Below, piece by piece: positions 15,128 to 29,200 of a stretch of 64,000 nt of DNA. Positions within the stretch are counted from its first letter, which is position 1, and each line of letters starts with the position of its first letter. Position numbers and translations under genes: made by a program. The notes beneath the pieces were generated by a model, which saw nothing but the letters and a program-made list of their open reading frames with translations, searched no databases and was not told the DNA's origin. The DNA lies in the NCBI RefSeq assembly GCF_038066715.1, contig NZ_JBBUKT010000002.1, positions 772,607 to 836,606 of the forward strand. Direction: 5' to 3'. Source of the DNA: Luteolibacter sp. Y139 (GTDB lineage Bacteria; Verrucomicrobiota; Verrucomicrobiia; Verrucomicrobiales; Akkermansiaceae).

Positions 15128-16144
15128 ATGATCCGCACCGTTGTTTTCGACGCCAAGCCCTACGACCGCGAGCCCCTGCACCATGCATCCGCGGGCATGG
15201 ACATCGACTGGCGCTTCATGGACTGCCGGCTCACGGCCGAGACGTCCGCCGCAGCCACCGGCGCACAAGCGGTCTGCATCTTCGTGAACGACCACGCCGA
15301 CCGTCCGTGCCTCGAAGCACTGAAGGCACTCGGCGTGAAACACATCGCCTTGCGCTGTGCCGGCTTCAATGGCGTGGATCTCGTCGCCGCCAGGGACCTC
15401 GGTCTCTCAGTGACCCGCGTGCCGGCCTATTCACCCCACGCTGTCGCCGAGCACGCAGTGGCCCTATTGCTCGCGCTCAACCGCAAGATCCCGCGCGCGA
15501 ACAACCGCGTGCACGATCTCAACTTCTCGCTCAATGGCCTCGTCGGCTTCGACCTGCACGGCAAGACAGCCGGCATCGTCGGCACCGGCAAGATCGGCCG
15601 CATCACCGCACAGATCCTCCGTGGCTTCGGCATGCGCGTGCTGGCCTACGATCCCTACCCTTCGCCTGACTGGGCCGTCGAGCATGGCATCGAGTATTCC
15701 GATCCTCGGACTTTGGCGACGGAGTCCGAGGTGATCTCGCTGCACACGCCTCTGACCCCGGAAACGCACCACATCATCCGCAAGGAGACGCTGGAGCTGA
15801 TGAAGCCCGGCACCATCCTGATCAATGTGAGCCGCGGTGCCCTGATCGACACACGCGCCTTGATCGAGGCATTGAAGGCGGGACGCCTCGGCGGCGTCGC
15901 GCTCGATGTCTATGAGGAAGAGGAGGGCGTCTTCTTCGAGGACCTCTCCGGCCAGATCCTCCAGGACGATGACCTCGCCCGCCTGCTGACTTTCCCGAAT
16001 GTCCTGATCACCGCACACCAGGCCTTTCTAACAAAGGAAGCACTGTCGGAAATCGCGCGCGTCACTGTGGCCAATCTCACCGCCGGTGCCGAAGGGCGGC
16101 CCTTCCTGCCGGAGACCGCCTTGGTCGATCTTTCATCGCCATGA
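15128..16144 (+). CDS. ldhA: D-lactate dehydrogenase (2-hydroxyacid dehydrogenase family)
   Basis: Reduces pyruvate to D-lactate with NADH, regenerating NAD+. The 338-residue product follows the LdhA pattern. It has CAGFNGVDLVAA near residue 80, VPAYSPHAVAEHAVALLLALNR near residue 98, the Rossmann loop VGTGKIGRI near residue 152 and LHTPLTPETHH near residue 205. The catalytic Arg is in NVSRGALIDT, the Glu in LDVYEEEEGVFFED and the His in ITAHQAFLTKEAL. The VFFED stretch and the placement of the AHQAFLT His are typical of true D-LDHs rather than SerA-like enzymes. The stop overlaps the glgX start by four bases (ATGA), so the two are translationally coupled. Confidence 0.92.
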   Translation: MIRTVVFDAKPYDREPLHHASAGMDIDWRFMDCRLTAETSAAATGAQAVCIFVNDHADRPCLEALKALGVKHIALRCAGFNGVDLVAARDLGLSVTRVPAYSPHAVAEHAVALLLALNRKIPRANNRVHDLNFSLNGLVGFDLHGKTAGIVGTGKIGRITAQILRGFGMRVLAYDPYPSPDWAVEHGIEYSDPRTLATESEVISLHTPLTPETHHIIRKETLELMKPGTILINVSRGALIDTRALIEALKAGRLGGVALDVYEEEEGVFFEDLSGQILQDDDLARLLTFPNVLITAHQAFLTKEALSEIARVTVANLTAGAEGRPFLPETALVDLSSP

Positions 16145-18258
16145 GCGTGCAACGGTCAGCACCCGCAGTTGCTCCGGTGTGGCCGGGCCGGCCATCGCCG
16201 CTCGGAGCAACATTCGATGGCAAGGGCGTGAATTTCGCGCTGTTCTCCGATCATGCAACCAAGGTCGAGCTATGCTTGTTCGACTCCGCCGATGCACAGG
16301 TCGAGTCACGTCGGATCATGCTGCCGGAAAAGTCCGACCAAGTATGGCACGGCTATGTGCCCGGCGTGCAGCCCGGCCAGATCTACGGCTACCGCGTCCA
16401 CGGCCCCCATGATCCTGAACGAGGGCATCTCTTCCAGCCAGCCAAGGTGCTGCTCGACCCCTACGCCAAGTCGATCGCCCGCGATGTACGATGGACACCG
16501 GAGATCCTCGACGCGGACGGCGATACCGCCGCCTGCGCTCCCCTCGCCCGCGTCATCGACACATCCTTCGCGTGGCCCGATGACCCACCACTCCGCACAC
16601 CATGGCACCAGACCGTGGTCTATGAGCTGCACGTGAAGGGATTCACCAAGCAGCACCCGGACATCCCGGAGCCCCTGCGCGGCACCTATGCCGGCCTCGC
16701 GTCACCCGCAGCGACTTCCTATCTGAAGGCGCTCGGCATCACTGCGGTGGAACTCCTGCCCGTCCACTACCACGTCGACGAACCGCATCTGGTGAAATCC
16801 GGCCGGACGAATTATTGGGGCTACAATACCCTCGGTTACTTCGCACCCGACCCGCGCTATGCCGCCAGCGGCCCGGATGGCGCCGTGGCCGAGTTCCAAG
16901 AAATGGTCCGCTCACTTCACGCCGCAGGCATCGAGGTGATCCTCGACGTCGTCTATAACCACACGGCCGAAGGCGATCACCACGGACCGATGCTCTCATT
17001 CCGCGGCATCGACAATGCCGCCTATTATCGGCTGAAGGACGACCGCACGCGCTACCTCGATTTCACCGGCTGCGGAAATTCACTGAACGTCGCCCACCCG
17101 CGCACGCTTCAGCTCATCATGGACTCACTGCGCCACTGGGTACTGGAGATGCATGTCGATGGCTTCCGCTTCGATCTCGCCAGTGCCTTGGCGCGCGAGC
17201 TGTGGGAAGTCGATCGCCTCGGTGCCTTCTTCGACATCATTCACCAGGACCCGGTGCTCTCGCAGGTCAAACTCATCGCCGAGCCATGGGACCTCGGGCC
17301 GAATGGCTATCAGGTCGGAAATTTCCCCGTGCTGTGGAGCGAGTGGAATGGCAAGTATCGCGACTGCGTTCGGCGCTTCTGGACCGGCCGCGGCGGCTCG
17401 GTCGGCGAGTTCGCCACCCGCCTTGCCGGCAGCAGCGATCTCTACGCGCACAATGGCCGCCGACCGCATGCCAGCCTGAACTTCATCACCGCCCACGACG
17501 GCTTCACGCTCCGCGACCTGGTCAGCTACGATCATAAGCACAACGAGGCCAACGGCGAAGACAACCGCGACGGCAACAACCAGAACGACAGCTGGAACTG
17601 CGGCACCGAAGGCCCCACCGACGACCCCGAAATCAACACCCTCCGCCAACGCCAGCAACGGAACCTGCTTGCCACCCTGATCCTCTCGCAGGGGGTGCCG
17701 ATGCTACTCGCCGGCGACGAATTCGGCCGCATTCAGCAGGGCAACAACAACCCCTACTGCCAGGACTCGTCACTGGTGTGGCTTGATTGGAAGCACAGCC
17801 CCTCCCAACTCGAATTGCTCGCCTTCACCAGGAGGCTGCTGCAACTCCGCCGCGAGCAACCGGTCTTCCGTCGTCGCCGCTTCTTCCTCGGCCGCGCGAT
17901 TCACGGCGAAGAGATCAAGGACCTCCACTGGCTCAAGCCCGATGGCCACGAGATGACCGATCATGACTGGCACGCCGGTCATGCCCACTGCCTTTGCATG
18001 GCGCTACCCGGCGACCAGATCGAGGAAACCGGTGAACAGGGAGATCGCATCACCGGCGACACCTTTGCCATCCTCTTCAATGCTCATGATGAGGAAGTGC
18101 CGTTCCAACTGGGAGAACGCGACCGCAAGGTCGAGTGGCAAGTCGAGTTCGACACCGCCGACCCGGAGGCAATCGGCCGACGTATCGCCCATCTCGCCAC
18201 CTATCCCCTCCACGGCCGTTCCCTGGTCCTGCTGCGGGCCATGCCGTCCGCTCCGTGA
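16141..18258 (+). CDS. glgX: Glycogen debranching enzyme GlgX
   Basis: Cuts alpha-1,6 branches left after phosphorolysis of glycogen. The 705-residue protein has an N-terminal CBM48-like domain (PSPLGATFDGKGVNFALFS, about 18-130), then a GH13 isoamylase-type barrel. Visible are LDVVYNHTAEGDHHGP (conserved region I), the nucleophile region DGFRFDLASALAR near residue 343, the general acid in IAEPWDLGPNGYQVG near residue 382 and TAHDGFTLRDLVSYDHKHNEANGE near residue 455. The C-terminal domain VPFQLGERDRKVEWQVEFDT closes it. Its length matches GlgX/TreX. It lies directly before glycogen phosphorylase. A 7-bp hairpin (18248-18267) spans its stop codon. Confidence 0.95.
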   Translation: MSVQRSAPAVAPVWPGRPSPLGATFDGKGVNFALFSDHATKVELCLFDSADAQVESRRIMLPEKSDQVWHGYVPGVQPGQIYGYRVHGPHDPERGHLFQPAKVLLDPYAKSIARDVRWTPEILDADGDTAACAPLARVIDTSFAWPDDPPLRTPWHQTVVYELHVKGFTKQHPDIPEPLRGTYAGLASPAATSYLKALGITAVELLPVHYHVDEPHLVKSGRTNYWGYNTLGYFAPDPRYAASGPDGAVAEFQEMVRSLHAAGIEVILDVVYNHTAEGDHHGPMLSFRGIDNAAYYRLKDDRTRYLDFTGCGNSLNVAHPRTLQLIMDSLRHWVLEMHVDGFRFDLASALARELWEVDRLGAFFDIIHQDPVLSQVKLIAEPWDLGPNGYQVGNFPVLWSEWNGKYRDCVRRFWTGRGGSVGEFATRLAGSSDLYAHNGRRPHASLNFITAHDGFTLRDLVSYDHKHNEANGEDNRDGNNQNDSWNCGTEGPTDDPEINTLRQRQQRNLLATLILSQGVPMLLAGDEFGRIQQGNNNPYCQDSSLVWLDWKHSPSQLELLAFTRRLLQLRREQPVFRRRRFFLGRAIHGEEIKDLHWLKPDGHEMTDHDWHAGHAHCLCMALPGDQIEETGEQGDRITGDTFAILFNAHDEEVPFQLGERDRKVEWQVEFDTADPEAIGRRIAHLATYPLHGRSLVLLRAMPSAP

Positions 18259-18267
18259 AAGGAGCGG
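18248..18267 (+). other. Intercistronic hairpin at the glgX stop
   Basis: A perfect 7-bp stem (ccgctcc/ggagcgg) with loop gtgaaa contains the glgX stop codon. No T-run follows, so it is unlikely to terminate. It may influence mRNA stability or segmental expression between glgX and glgP. Confidence 0.35.
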
Positions 18268-18291
18268 CTTCCATCAAACCACCCATCTGCC

Positions 18292-20756
<2,465 letters not shown>

Positions 20757-20760
<4 letters not shown>

Positions 20761-23057
20761 ACGGTGACTTCCTCCGCTCCCGGGTTCCGCTCTTCGAAGG
20801 ATTTGAAGAAGCGCGTCTGAACGAAATTGCCGTAGGTTCACGGATCGAGTCCTTCGCTCCCGGCGAAGCGGTGACCTACGCAGGCGAAGTCGTGCACTCG
20901 CTGGGAGTCGTCCTCGAAGGCGAACTCTCGGCATCGGTCACCGGCGACGATGGATCGCCGCGAGCGCTCGGACATCTTGGTGCCGGTGAAACCTTTGGCG
21001 AGATGGCACTGATGAGCGGAGAAGCTGCCCTCGCGGATCTAACAGCCACCACGTCCGTCAAAGTGATGGAAGTGCCGCTCGGCCTGTTTCAATCGCACGT
21101 GATGGCAGAGCCACGGGCGGTGCAGCACATTTCGCGGACCATCGGCGAGCGCTTCCGCATGGTGATGTCGGACCCGGCGAAAGCCGCCGCCGTGATGCGC
21201 AAGGATGACGTCGACGGACTTCTCGCCCTCAAGGGCGAACGGCCCCAGCGCATCCTCGTGCTGAATTGCGGATCGTCGTCATTAAAATGGAGCCTCTTCG
21301 ACACCGGCCAGCCGGGCAACGACGTCCAAGGCCACATTGAACGCATCGGCGACAATGGCACCCGGCTGGTCCAGCATGGCCCGCGCTGTGAAGTGACCCG
21401 CAACCTGCCAAAGGGCGGCCACGTCGAAGCCTTCTCCGCGATGATGGAAGCCCTCCTGGATCGCGGCACCGGAGTCATCCCTGAGGCGGCAGCGATCGAC
21501 GTGATCGGTCATCGCGTTGTTCACGGCGGCGAGAAGTTCACCGGCGCGGTCGTCATTGATGAAGGCGTGTTGGCAGCGTTGGATGCCTTGGCTCCGCTCG
21601 CACCACTGCACAATCCCCGCAATACCGCGTGCATCCGCGAGTCACTCCGAGCCTTCCCCACCGCCCCTCAGGTCGCCGTCTTCGATACTGCCTTCCACTC
21701 CACTCTTCCACCGCACGCCTACCTCTACGGGCTACCATACGACTACTACAAGACCAAGGGCATCCGGCGCTTCGGCTTCCACGGCTCCTCGCACGGCCAC
21801 GTGGCACTCGCCGCCGCTCAGTATTTGAAGCGGCGGCCACGTGAACTGAAAATCGTCAGCTGCCATCTCGGCAATGGCGCATCGCTCTGTGCCATCGATC
21901 ACGGTCGTTCGATCGATACCACCATGGGCTTCACGCCCTGCGAAGGCCTGATCATGGGCACCCGCTGCGGTGACCTCGATCCCGGCGTGGCCGCCTATCT
22001 GGAACGCACCGATGGCATTACCGCCGGACAACTGGATGAAGTGCTGAACCGCAAGAGCGGCCTACTCGGGATCTCCGGCGTCTCCAGCGACATGCGCGAG
22101 ATCGAAGCCGCTGCCGAAGCGGGGGACGCCCGCGCGCTGATCGCCTTCAAGACATTCTGCTACCGGGTGCGAAAGTCCATCGGCGCGGCCGTCGCGGCGC
22201 TCGGCGGAATCGATGCACTCGTCTTCACCGCAGGCATCGGTCAGGGCAGCGCCGGAGTTCGCGGAGCAGCGGTCCAAGGTTTGCAGTGCATGGGCATCCA
22301 GCTCGATGAGGAACTCAACCGCTCCGTCAATGGCAAAGAGTCCTCCCGCATCTCCCCGGACGGATCACAGGTTGCCGTGCTCGTCTTGCCCACCGACGAG
22401 GAGCGCATGATCGCGCGTGAAACCCTGCGCGCCATCGAACGCGATCACCTCGTCCGCGTCAGCGAAGCATGCCGCACGCAGCCCGTGCCCATCGAGGTAT
22501 CCGCTCACCACATCCACCTGACACAAGAGCACGTCGAATCCTTGTTCGGACCCGGCCACCAGCTCACCTGGCACGCTGACCTTTCTCAGCCCGGACAATA
22601 CGCGTGCAAAGAGCAACTCGCCATCGTCGGTCCGAAGGGCCGGATCGACCGCGTCCGGGTGTTAGGTCCCGTGCGCAAGGCAACGCAGGTCGAGATTGCG
22701 ATGACCGAACAATTCAAGCTCGGCATCCACCCACCGATCCGCGAGTCCGGCGATATCAAGGGCTCGCCGGGCTGCACCCTCGAAGGGCCCGTCGGCAGCG
22801 TAACCCTCGAACGCGGCGTGATTTGCGCCATGCGCCACATCCACATGACCCCGGCCGATGCCCTCCGTTACGGCCTGCGCGACAAGGCAACTGTGCGCAT
22901 ACGGGTCGCAGGTGACCGGGAGGTGATTTTCGGCGACGTGCGGATACGGGTCGACCCGAACTTTGCACTGGCGATGCACATTGACACGGATGAGGCAAAT
23001 GCCGCGAACCTGGGAAATGGCGCACAAGGCTTCATTGACGGCATCCAGGATGACTGA
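20757..23057 (+). CDS. Three-domain fusion: cyclic-nucleotide-binding-like domain + acetate kinase + PduL phosphotransacylase
   Basis: A single 766-residue frame contains three modules. Residues about 10-135 form a cNMP-binding beta-roll (SFAPGEAVTYAGEVVHSLGV, FGEMALMSGEAALADLTA); the phosphate-binding-cassette Arg expected after this motif is absent. Residues about 163-550 are acetate kinase: LVLNCGSSSLKW (substrate Asn and Ser), GHRVVHGGEKF, the Asp-bearing FDTAFHSTLP, FGFHGSSHGHV, TRCGDLDPG and FTAGIGQGS, with PTDEERMIARET closing the kinase. Residues about 575-766 are PduL: the first His cluster AHHIHLT, KEQLAIVGPKG, MRHIHMTPADA and MHIDTDEANAANLG. The two enzymes would convert acetyl-CoA through acetyl phosphate to acetate plus ATP, or the reverse. 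PduL usually carries an encapsulation peptide in microcompartments; here that end is fused instead, and no shell genes are nearby. The ATG overlaps the glgP stop. Confidence 0.93.
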
Positions 23058-23081
23058 CATGTTCAAGAGTCTAACAAACCC

Positions 23082-26000
23082 ATGAAAGAGCTTGTGTTCG
23101 ACGACTTCGCCACCGCGGCGGGCTGGCAGGCCTTCGCCTCGGGAGAAGCCGAAATGAAGATCACCGTGGAAGCCGGCGCGCTGCGACTGGACTTCGATTT
23201 CCACGGCGGCGGTGGCTTCGTGGTTGCGCGGAAGGAATTCCGCAGGACCATGCCCGTCGACTATGCCTTCGCCTTCCGGGTGCGCGGCTCGGCGCCGAAA
23301 AACAAGTTCGAGTTCAAGCTGGCCGACCCGTCGAACCGGAATGTCTGGCGCTGGCAAGAGGACGAGTTCGATTTCCGTGAAGCTCCACGCGAATTGAATC
23401 TTCACGGCAGCCGCATCGACTTCGCGTGGGGACCGGCTGGTGGCGGTCGGATTGAAAAACTCGGTGCGATCGAATTCGTCCTGAGCGCCGGTCCGGGCGG
23501 CAAGGGCACCGTCTGGATCGACCACTTTCGCTTTCAGGATCGCACCAACCGCCGGAAGCCACGCGTCACCACTTCAAGTTCGGCAGCGGGATCGAACGCC
23601 GCCGGCTTGCTATCGGCACGTCCGAAATGTGAATGGCGGAGCGAACCCTCAGACCAGCAACCATGGCTGGCCGTCGATTTCCATGAACCGCGCGAGGTTG
23701 GAGGCCTGATCATCGATTGGTTGCCCCGCCCCGCAACTCGTGCCTTCGCCGTGGAGGCCTCGGACGATGGCAAGGAATGGCGAGTCCTTCACCGCGTCAC
23801 GGACGCCCGCGGCGTTCGCAGCTTCATCCACCTCCCGGTGACCCATTCGCGGTTCCTACGCCTATCCTTTGTGATGCCGCCGCCCGGTTTGAAACGCATC
23901 GCGATCCAGTCGTTCACGTTCTCGAAAACGTTGATCGATACTTTCCACTCGATCGCCGCGCTCAGCCAGCGCGGCTACTACCCTCGCTATCTGACCCGCG
24001 AGCAAAGCTACTGGACCTGCGCCGGCAGCCCCGAGGGCCTCACCTGCGCGCTGATCAATGAGGAAGGCATGGTCGAGCCGGACAAGGGCAGCTTCTCGCT
24101 CGAGCCCTTCCTGCATTTGGAAAATGAACTCATCACTTGGGCAGACGCGCGGCGCTCGGTGGACATGGAGCCGGATGGCTTGCCGATTCCCTCGGCATTC
24201 TGGTCGCTGCCGGGCCTGAAGCTCCAGACCACCGCCTTCGCCACCGGCAAAGGCGCGGATTGCGTTCTCTTCGTCCGCTATCGTGTGACGAACTCCTCAG
24301 CGAAAAGCCGGCGCGTGAAGCTGTTCGTGGCGATGCGCCCCTTCCAAGTGAACCCGCCATGGCAGGAATGGAATCAACTCGGCGGCGTCAGCAAGATCAC
24401 CCACGTCAAGCGCACCGGCAATGCCGTCTGGGTGAATGGCGACAAGCCAGTGATCCCGCTCAGCGCGCCGTCATCCTTCGGCTGCGCCTCCTTCGAACAA
24501 GGGTCCGTTAGCGAACATCTCGCCGCAGGCACGTTGCCCGAACAACAGGAAGTCCAAGACGACTTCGGTTTTGCATCGGCAGCACTCGGCTTCGAAATGA
24601 AGCTCGCGGCAGGCACTTCGCGTGAAGTCTTCGTGGCGGTGCCCTTTGGTCGCGCGACCAGTGCCGACAAAGTCGCACAAATCGCCGGCCTCAACGGTGC
24701 CGTCCAGTTCTCCGAGGCGCAGCGCGCCTTGGCTAGCCGTGTCGATCACGTTGAATTCCGCATGCCGGGCGGCAATGCCCGCGACGCCGCCGAAACCTTC
24801 AAGACCGCCGCCGGGCAAATCCTCATCAACCGCGACGGCCCTGCGTTCCAGCCCGGCCCGCGTCGCTACACCCGCTCGTGGATTCGCGATGGCGTCATCA
24901 TGGGTGCAGCGCTACTCCGCACCGGCGAAACCGCCGCCCTAACAGAATTCATCAAGTGGTATGCGCCCTTCCAACGGCCGTCGGGCTTCGTGCCCTGCTG
25001 CGTTGACCGCAATGGACCCGACTGGCTCGTAGAGCACGATAGCCATGGCCAGCTCGTCTACGGCGTGCGCGAGTGCTTTCGCTTCACTCACGACCTGGCC
25101 TTCTTGCAGGAGATGTGGCCACACGTGAAGAAAGCCGCGCGCTTCATCGAGCGCCTGCGCGCCCGCCGGCTGACACCGGAGTATCAGGCGCCGGAAAAGC
25201 GTGACCGCTATGGTCTGCTTCCGGAGTCGGCTAGCCACGAAGGCTATCTCGCCCACCCGGTACATTCCTATTGGGATGACTTCTGGGCGCTGCGCGGACT
25301 GCTCGATGCCGCGGCCATCGCAAACCTCCTCGGCAAGCGTAAGGACGCGACCGACTTCACGGTTCTCGCCGGTTCACTGCGCGAAACGCTTCGAGCCTCG
25401 ATCGTCATGGTTATCGCGGAACGCAAGCTGAACTACATTCCGGGTTCCGTGGAATGGGCGGACTTCGATCCGACTGCGACCTCGAATGCCATCGCCCTGC
25501 TGCAAGCCGCCGATTTCCTGCCGCGCGAACAGCTCGATGCCATGTACGATCTCTTTGTCCACGACTTCCGCCGCAAGCATCGCGGCGAAATGGATTGGAA
25601 CAACTACACCGCCTACGAGATCCGCATCGTCGGCGCGCTCGTCCGCCTTGGAAAGCGCGCGGAAGCGAATGAATTGTTAGACCACTTCCTCGCCGACCGC
25701 CGTCCGCTGCGCTGGAACCAATGGCCCGAGATCTCGTGGCGCGATCCCCGCAGCCCCGGTCACCTCGGCGATGTGCCCCACACGTGGATCTCCGCCGAAT
25801 ACATGCTGGCCTTCGCGAGCCTCTTCGCCTGGGAGCGCGAGAGCGATGACTCGCTGGTCATCGCCTCCGGAATCTCTCCCCATTGGCTGGCCAATCCACG
25901 CGGGCTCGCGGTGAAAGGCCTGCACACGTGGCATGGCACCCTTGATCTCACATTGAAGCTCGACCACGAACTGGTGATCGAGCTCTCCGGAAATGTCCGT

Positions 26001-26189
26001 CCCCCACCGGGCGGCTTCGTCCTGCGCCCCCCCTGCCCTGCCCCGATCCGCTCGGTCACTTCGAATGGCCGCAAGCTCACCGGTTTCGCGCCGGACGAGA
26101 TCACCATCCACGACTTCCCGGCCACCATCGTCATCGGCTTCTCCAAATCACGCACACCTTCACGCAGCCGCGCTCTCAACGGCGTCTGA
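23082..26189 (+). CDS. Large discoidin-type and (alpha/alpha)6-barrel glycoside-hydrolase-like protein
   Basis: A 1035-residue protein without a signal peptide, so it is probably cytoplasmic. The N-terminal ~165 residues look like a beta-sandwich carbohydrate-binding module (FDDFATAAGWQAF, ending GTVWIDHFRFQDR). Residues about 180-285 resemble an F5/8 discoidin domain (WLAVDFHEPREVGGLIIDW, FAVEASDDGKEWRVL, RFLRLSF). A long beta-sandwich linker follows. The last ~400 residues form an alpha-barrel catalytic-like domain with TRSWIRDGVIMGAALLRTGE, WNNYTAYEIRIVGALVRLG and GDVPHTWISAEYMLAFASL. The barrel resembles the GH15/GH63/GH94 clan, but I cannot assign a family or catalytic pair. It lies 25 bases before the GH94-type gene. 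The two presumably act on the same glucan. Confidence 0.8.
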   Translation: MKELVFDDFATAAGWQAFASGEAEMKITVEAGALRLDFDFHGGGGFVVARKEFRRTMPVDYAFAFRVRGSAPKNKFEFKLADPSNRNVWRWQEDEFDFREAPRELNLHGSRIDFAWGPAGGGRIEKLGAIEFVLSAGPGGKGTVWIDHFRFQDRTNRRKPRVTTSSSAAGSNAAGLLSARPKCEWRSEPSDQQPWLAVDFHEPREVGGLIIDWLPRPATRAFAVEASDDGKEWRVLHRVTDARGVRSFIHLPVTHSRFLRLSFVMPPPGLKRIAIQSFTFSKTLIDTFHSIAALSQRGYYPRYLTREQSYWTCAGSPEGLTCALINEEGMVEPDKGSFSLEPFLHLENELITWADARRSVDMEPDGLPIPSAFWSLPGLKLQTTAFATGKGADCVLFVRYRVTNSSAKSRRVKLFVAMRPFQVNPPWQEWNQLGGVSKITHVKRTGNAVWVNGDKPVIPLSAPSSFGCASFEQGSVSEHLAAGTLPEQQEVQDDFGFASAALGFEMKLAAGTSREVFVAVPFGRATSADKVAQIAGLNGAVQFSEAQRALASRVDHVEFRMPGGNARDAAETFKTAAGQILINRDGPAFQPGPRRYTRSWIRDGVIMGAALLRTGETAALTEFIKWYAPFQRPSGFVPCCVDRNGPDWLVEHDSHGQLVYGVRECFRFTHDLAFLQEMWPHVKKAARFIERLRARRLTPEYQAPEKRDRYGLLPESASHEGYLAHPVHSYWDDFWALRGLLDAAAIANLLGKRKDATDFTVLAGSLRETLRASIVMVIAERKLNYIPGSVEWADFDPTATSNAIALLQAADFLPREQLDAMYDLFVHDFRRKHRGEMDWNNYTAYEIRIVGALVRLGKRAEANELLDHFLADRRPLRWNQWPEISWRDPRSPGHLGDVPHTWISAEYMLAFASLFAWERESDDSLVIASGISPHWLANPRGLAVKGLHTWHGTLDLTLKLDHELVIELSGNVRPPPGGFVLRPPCPAPIRSVTSNGRKLTGFAPDEITIHDFPATIVIGFSKSRTPSRSRALNGV

Positions 26190-26214
26190 TCCCTCTTCCC
26201 GCACTCCTCGCAGT

Positions 26215-29200
26215 ATGAAACCGGACCCCTTGCTTCCCGCGCCGCACGCACGCCTGCTGTCCAACGGCCGCTACTACACCTTCATCACCGCCGCCGGCAC
26301 CGGACAATCGCGGCGGTATGGCCACGTGGTCAATCGCTGGCACGGCGATCCCGTCGAGGATGCACAGGGGCAATTCATCTATCTGCGGGACCTCGACACC
26401 GGCACGCTGTGGTCCGCCGCCATGCAGCCCGTGAAATGCGGCAGCACCAGCTACCAATCCTCCGACCTGCCCGGCTCCTTCAGGATCACCAGCGAGGCAA
26501 ATGGCATCCGCTCCCAACTCGACATCGCTGTCTCACCGACGGACGACATCGAAGTGCGACGCCTGCAATTGACGAACCTGACCAAGCGGCCGCGACGGAT
26601 CGAGGTGACGAGCTTCCTCGAAGCCGTGTTGACTTGGCAAGGCGCGGACATCGGCCATCCGGCCTTCTCGAAGCTCTTCGTTCAGACCTCCCGCGAGGGC
26701 GGAACGCTCTTCGCCGAACGCCGGCCCCGTGGAGCCGATGAGACCTGGCCCTGCCTCTTCCACTCTCTAACCGGAGCGGTGGCACAATCCTGGGAGACCG
26801 ACCGGCTGCGCTTCCTCGGTCGCGGGCGAACCGCCGCAGAACCACTGGCCTTGGAGTCCGAGGTGCTATCCGGCTCGGTCGGCAATGTGCTCGATCCCTG
26901 CCTGAGCCTGCGAACGGTCGTCGAGCTTGGAGCGGAAGCAGAGGTGGTCCTTGGCTTTGTCACGGGCATCGCCGAGGACAAGGGGAAGGCTGCGGCATGG
27001 TCTGCAAAGTATGGCGAGATCAACCCCATCGACCACGTCCTGAATGAAGCGGTCGAAGCCGAGGAGAACCTGCGCCTGGAACACGGGCTCGATGACAATG
27101 CCGCCTCCAAGTTCCAGTCGCTCGCCGCGGCGATGCACTATGGACATCGTAGTTTGGTGCCGCCTCCTCGAAACTTGGACGTATCCACGGTGCCACCGAT
27201 CCCGCGCGACCGACCGACGATGGTCCTCTGCGACGGTTGGTCCGCCGCCTCCACCCAGGAAGCGATCAAGGCCCGGCGCTACTGGGGAACCAAGGGCTTC
27301 TATACGAATTTCGCGGTGCTCGATGACTCAGCCAAGACACCTGAGGGCCAAGATGACCGGGTCTTCACGCTTTCGCCGAAGGCACTTGGCGAGGACGGCA
27401 CCTCGCTGCTCTTCGCCATCGCCACGCTGGTCGTGAAGGGCGCGGTGCCCGATCTCACCAACAACCACGCCCCCGGCGCACCACCGGAAATCGCCGGAGT
27501 TGAGTGTAGCGAGAGCGACGTCAGCAAAGAAGAACTACACTTTTTCAATGGCTACGGTGGCTTCAGTGCCGACGGTAGCGAGTATGTCATCCGCCTCCCT
27601 CGCGACGGCAAGCGCCCCCCGATGCCATGGATCAATGTGGTGGCCAACGAGCAAGCTGGCTTCATTGTCAGCGAAAATGGCGCAGGCTGCACATGGGCTC
27701 GCAATAGCCAGGCAAACCGCCTGACCCCTTGGTCGAATGAGCCCGCGAACGATCCGCATGGCGAGGCATTCTATCTCCGCGATGAAACGACCGGCGTGGT
27801 ATGGTCGCCGTTACCGGGACCAGTGCCAGCGGCTTGCGATCATGAAGTCCGGCACGGCTTGGGATCGACGCGCTTTCGTTCGGCTTGCCAAGACCTCGAG
27901 CAAGACTCGGTGATGTTCGTGCCACGCCATGATCCGGTGAAAATCGTGATCGTGCGTCTGGTGAATCGCTCGAACGAGACCAAGAAGCTTTCGTTCACAG
28001 CCTACCAGCGCCTGATCATGGGCAACCTGCCGGAGTCGCCGAGCCTGATCGTCACTCGTCAGGAGGGCGATGGAACCTTGCGCGCTCAGAATCTGGCCGC
28101 CGGAGAGTTCCGCGGCGGGATCGCTTTCACGGCCATGAGTCTTCATGGTGCGAAAGCCGGGGCTTCGACGTTCAGCTGCGATCGCTTCACCTTCCTCGGT
28201 CGTCACGGCACACCTGCGAATCCGGCGGCCTTGCGGACCGCGGGCGAGCTCGATGGCGCCGTCGGCGCGGGACTCGATCCGTGTTTCGTCCAGCAGTCAT
28301 CCTTCGAACTCGCACCGGGTGCCACTGCCGAATGCATCGTGCTCTTCGGCGAGGCAATGTCGGAGTCCACCGCCAGCGAGATCATCGAACGCTTCGCCGA
28401 CCTCGCGGCGGTAAGATCGGCGTTGGAGGAGATTCAGGAATTCTGGAAGTCGCTCGTAGGCACCATGAAAGTCACCACGCCATCACCGGTGATGAACTTG
28501 ATGGTGAACGCCTGGCTTCCCTATCAGACATTGTGCTGCCGGATGTGGGCTCGCTCCGCCTTCTACCAATCCAGCGGTGCCTTCGGGTATCGCGATCAGC
28601 TTCAGGACTCCGGCTCGCTGCTGCCGCTTGATCCGTCGTTCGCGCGACGCCAGATCCTGTTGCACGCCTTACAACAATTCAAGGAAGGCGACGTGCTTCA
28701 CTGGTGGCACGCGGAGCCGATCGGCCGCGGCCTCCGCACCCGCTTCTCGGATGACCTGCTATGGCTGCCCTTCCTGACCTGCGACTACGTGCGCGCCACC
28801 GGCGACAAGGCGATTCTCGATGAACGGCTTCCGTATCTCAAGGCGGCCCTGTTGCCCGAGGGCCACGACGAGAACTACCTCACCCCGGAGCCGGCGGGCG
28901 AAGATGGCACGCTCTACGACCACTGCTGCCGCACCATTGAGCGATCATTGGTCACCGGTGCACACGGTTTGCCCCTCATGGGAACCGGCGATTGGAACGA
29001 CGGCATGAGCCGCGTCGGCCGCGAGGGCAAGGGCGAGAGCGTGTGGGTCGGTTTCTTCCTGTATCGCATTCTCGGAGCCTTCATTCCGGTCTGCGAAGAC
29101 CGCGGGGATACCGAACGCGCTACTCGCTACGAGGAACATCGTGGCAAGCTGCTCGCCGCGCTGAACGACGGCGGCTGGGACGGCGAGTGGTATCGCCGCG

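Noticed and set aside
25993..26214. In-frame upstream extension of the GH94-type gene
   Set aside because: It lies entirely within the 3' end of the preceding GH-like gene and encodes Pro/Ser/Arg-rich low-quality sequence. The ATG at 26215 begins the recognisable domain.
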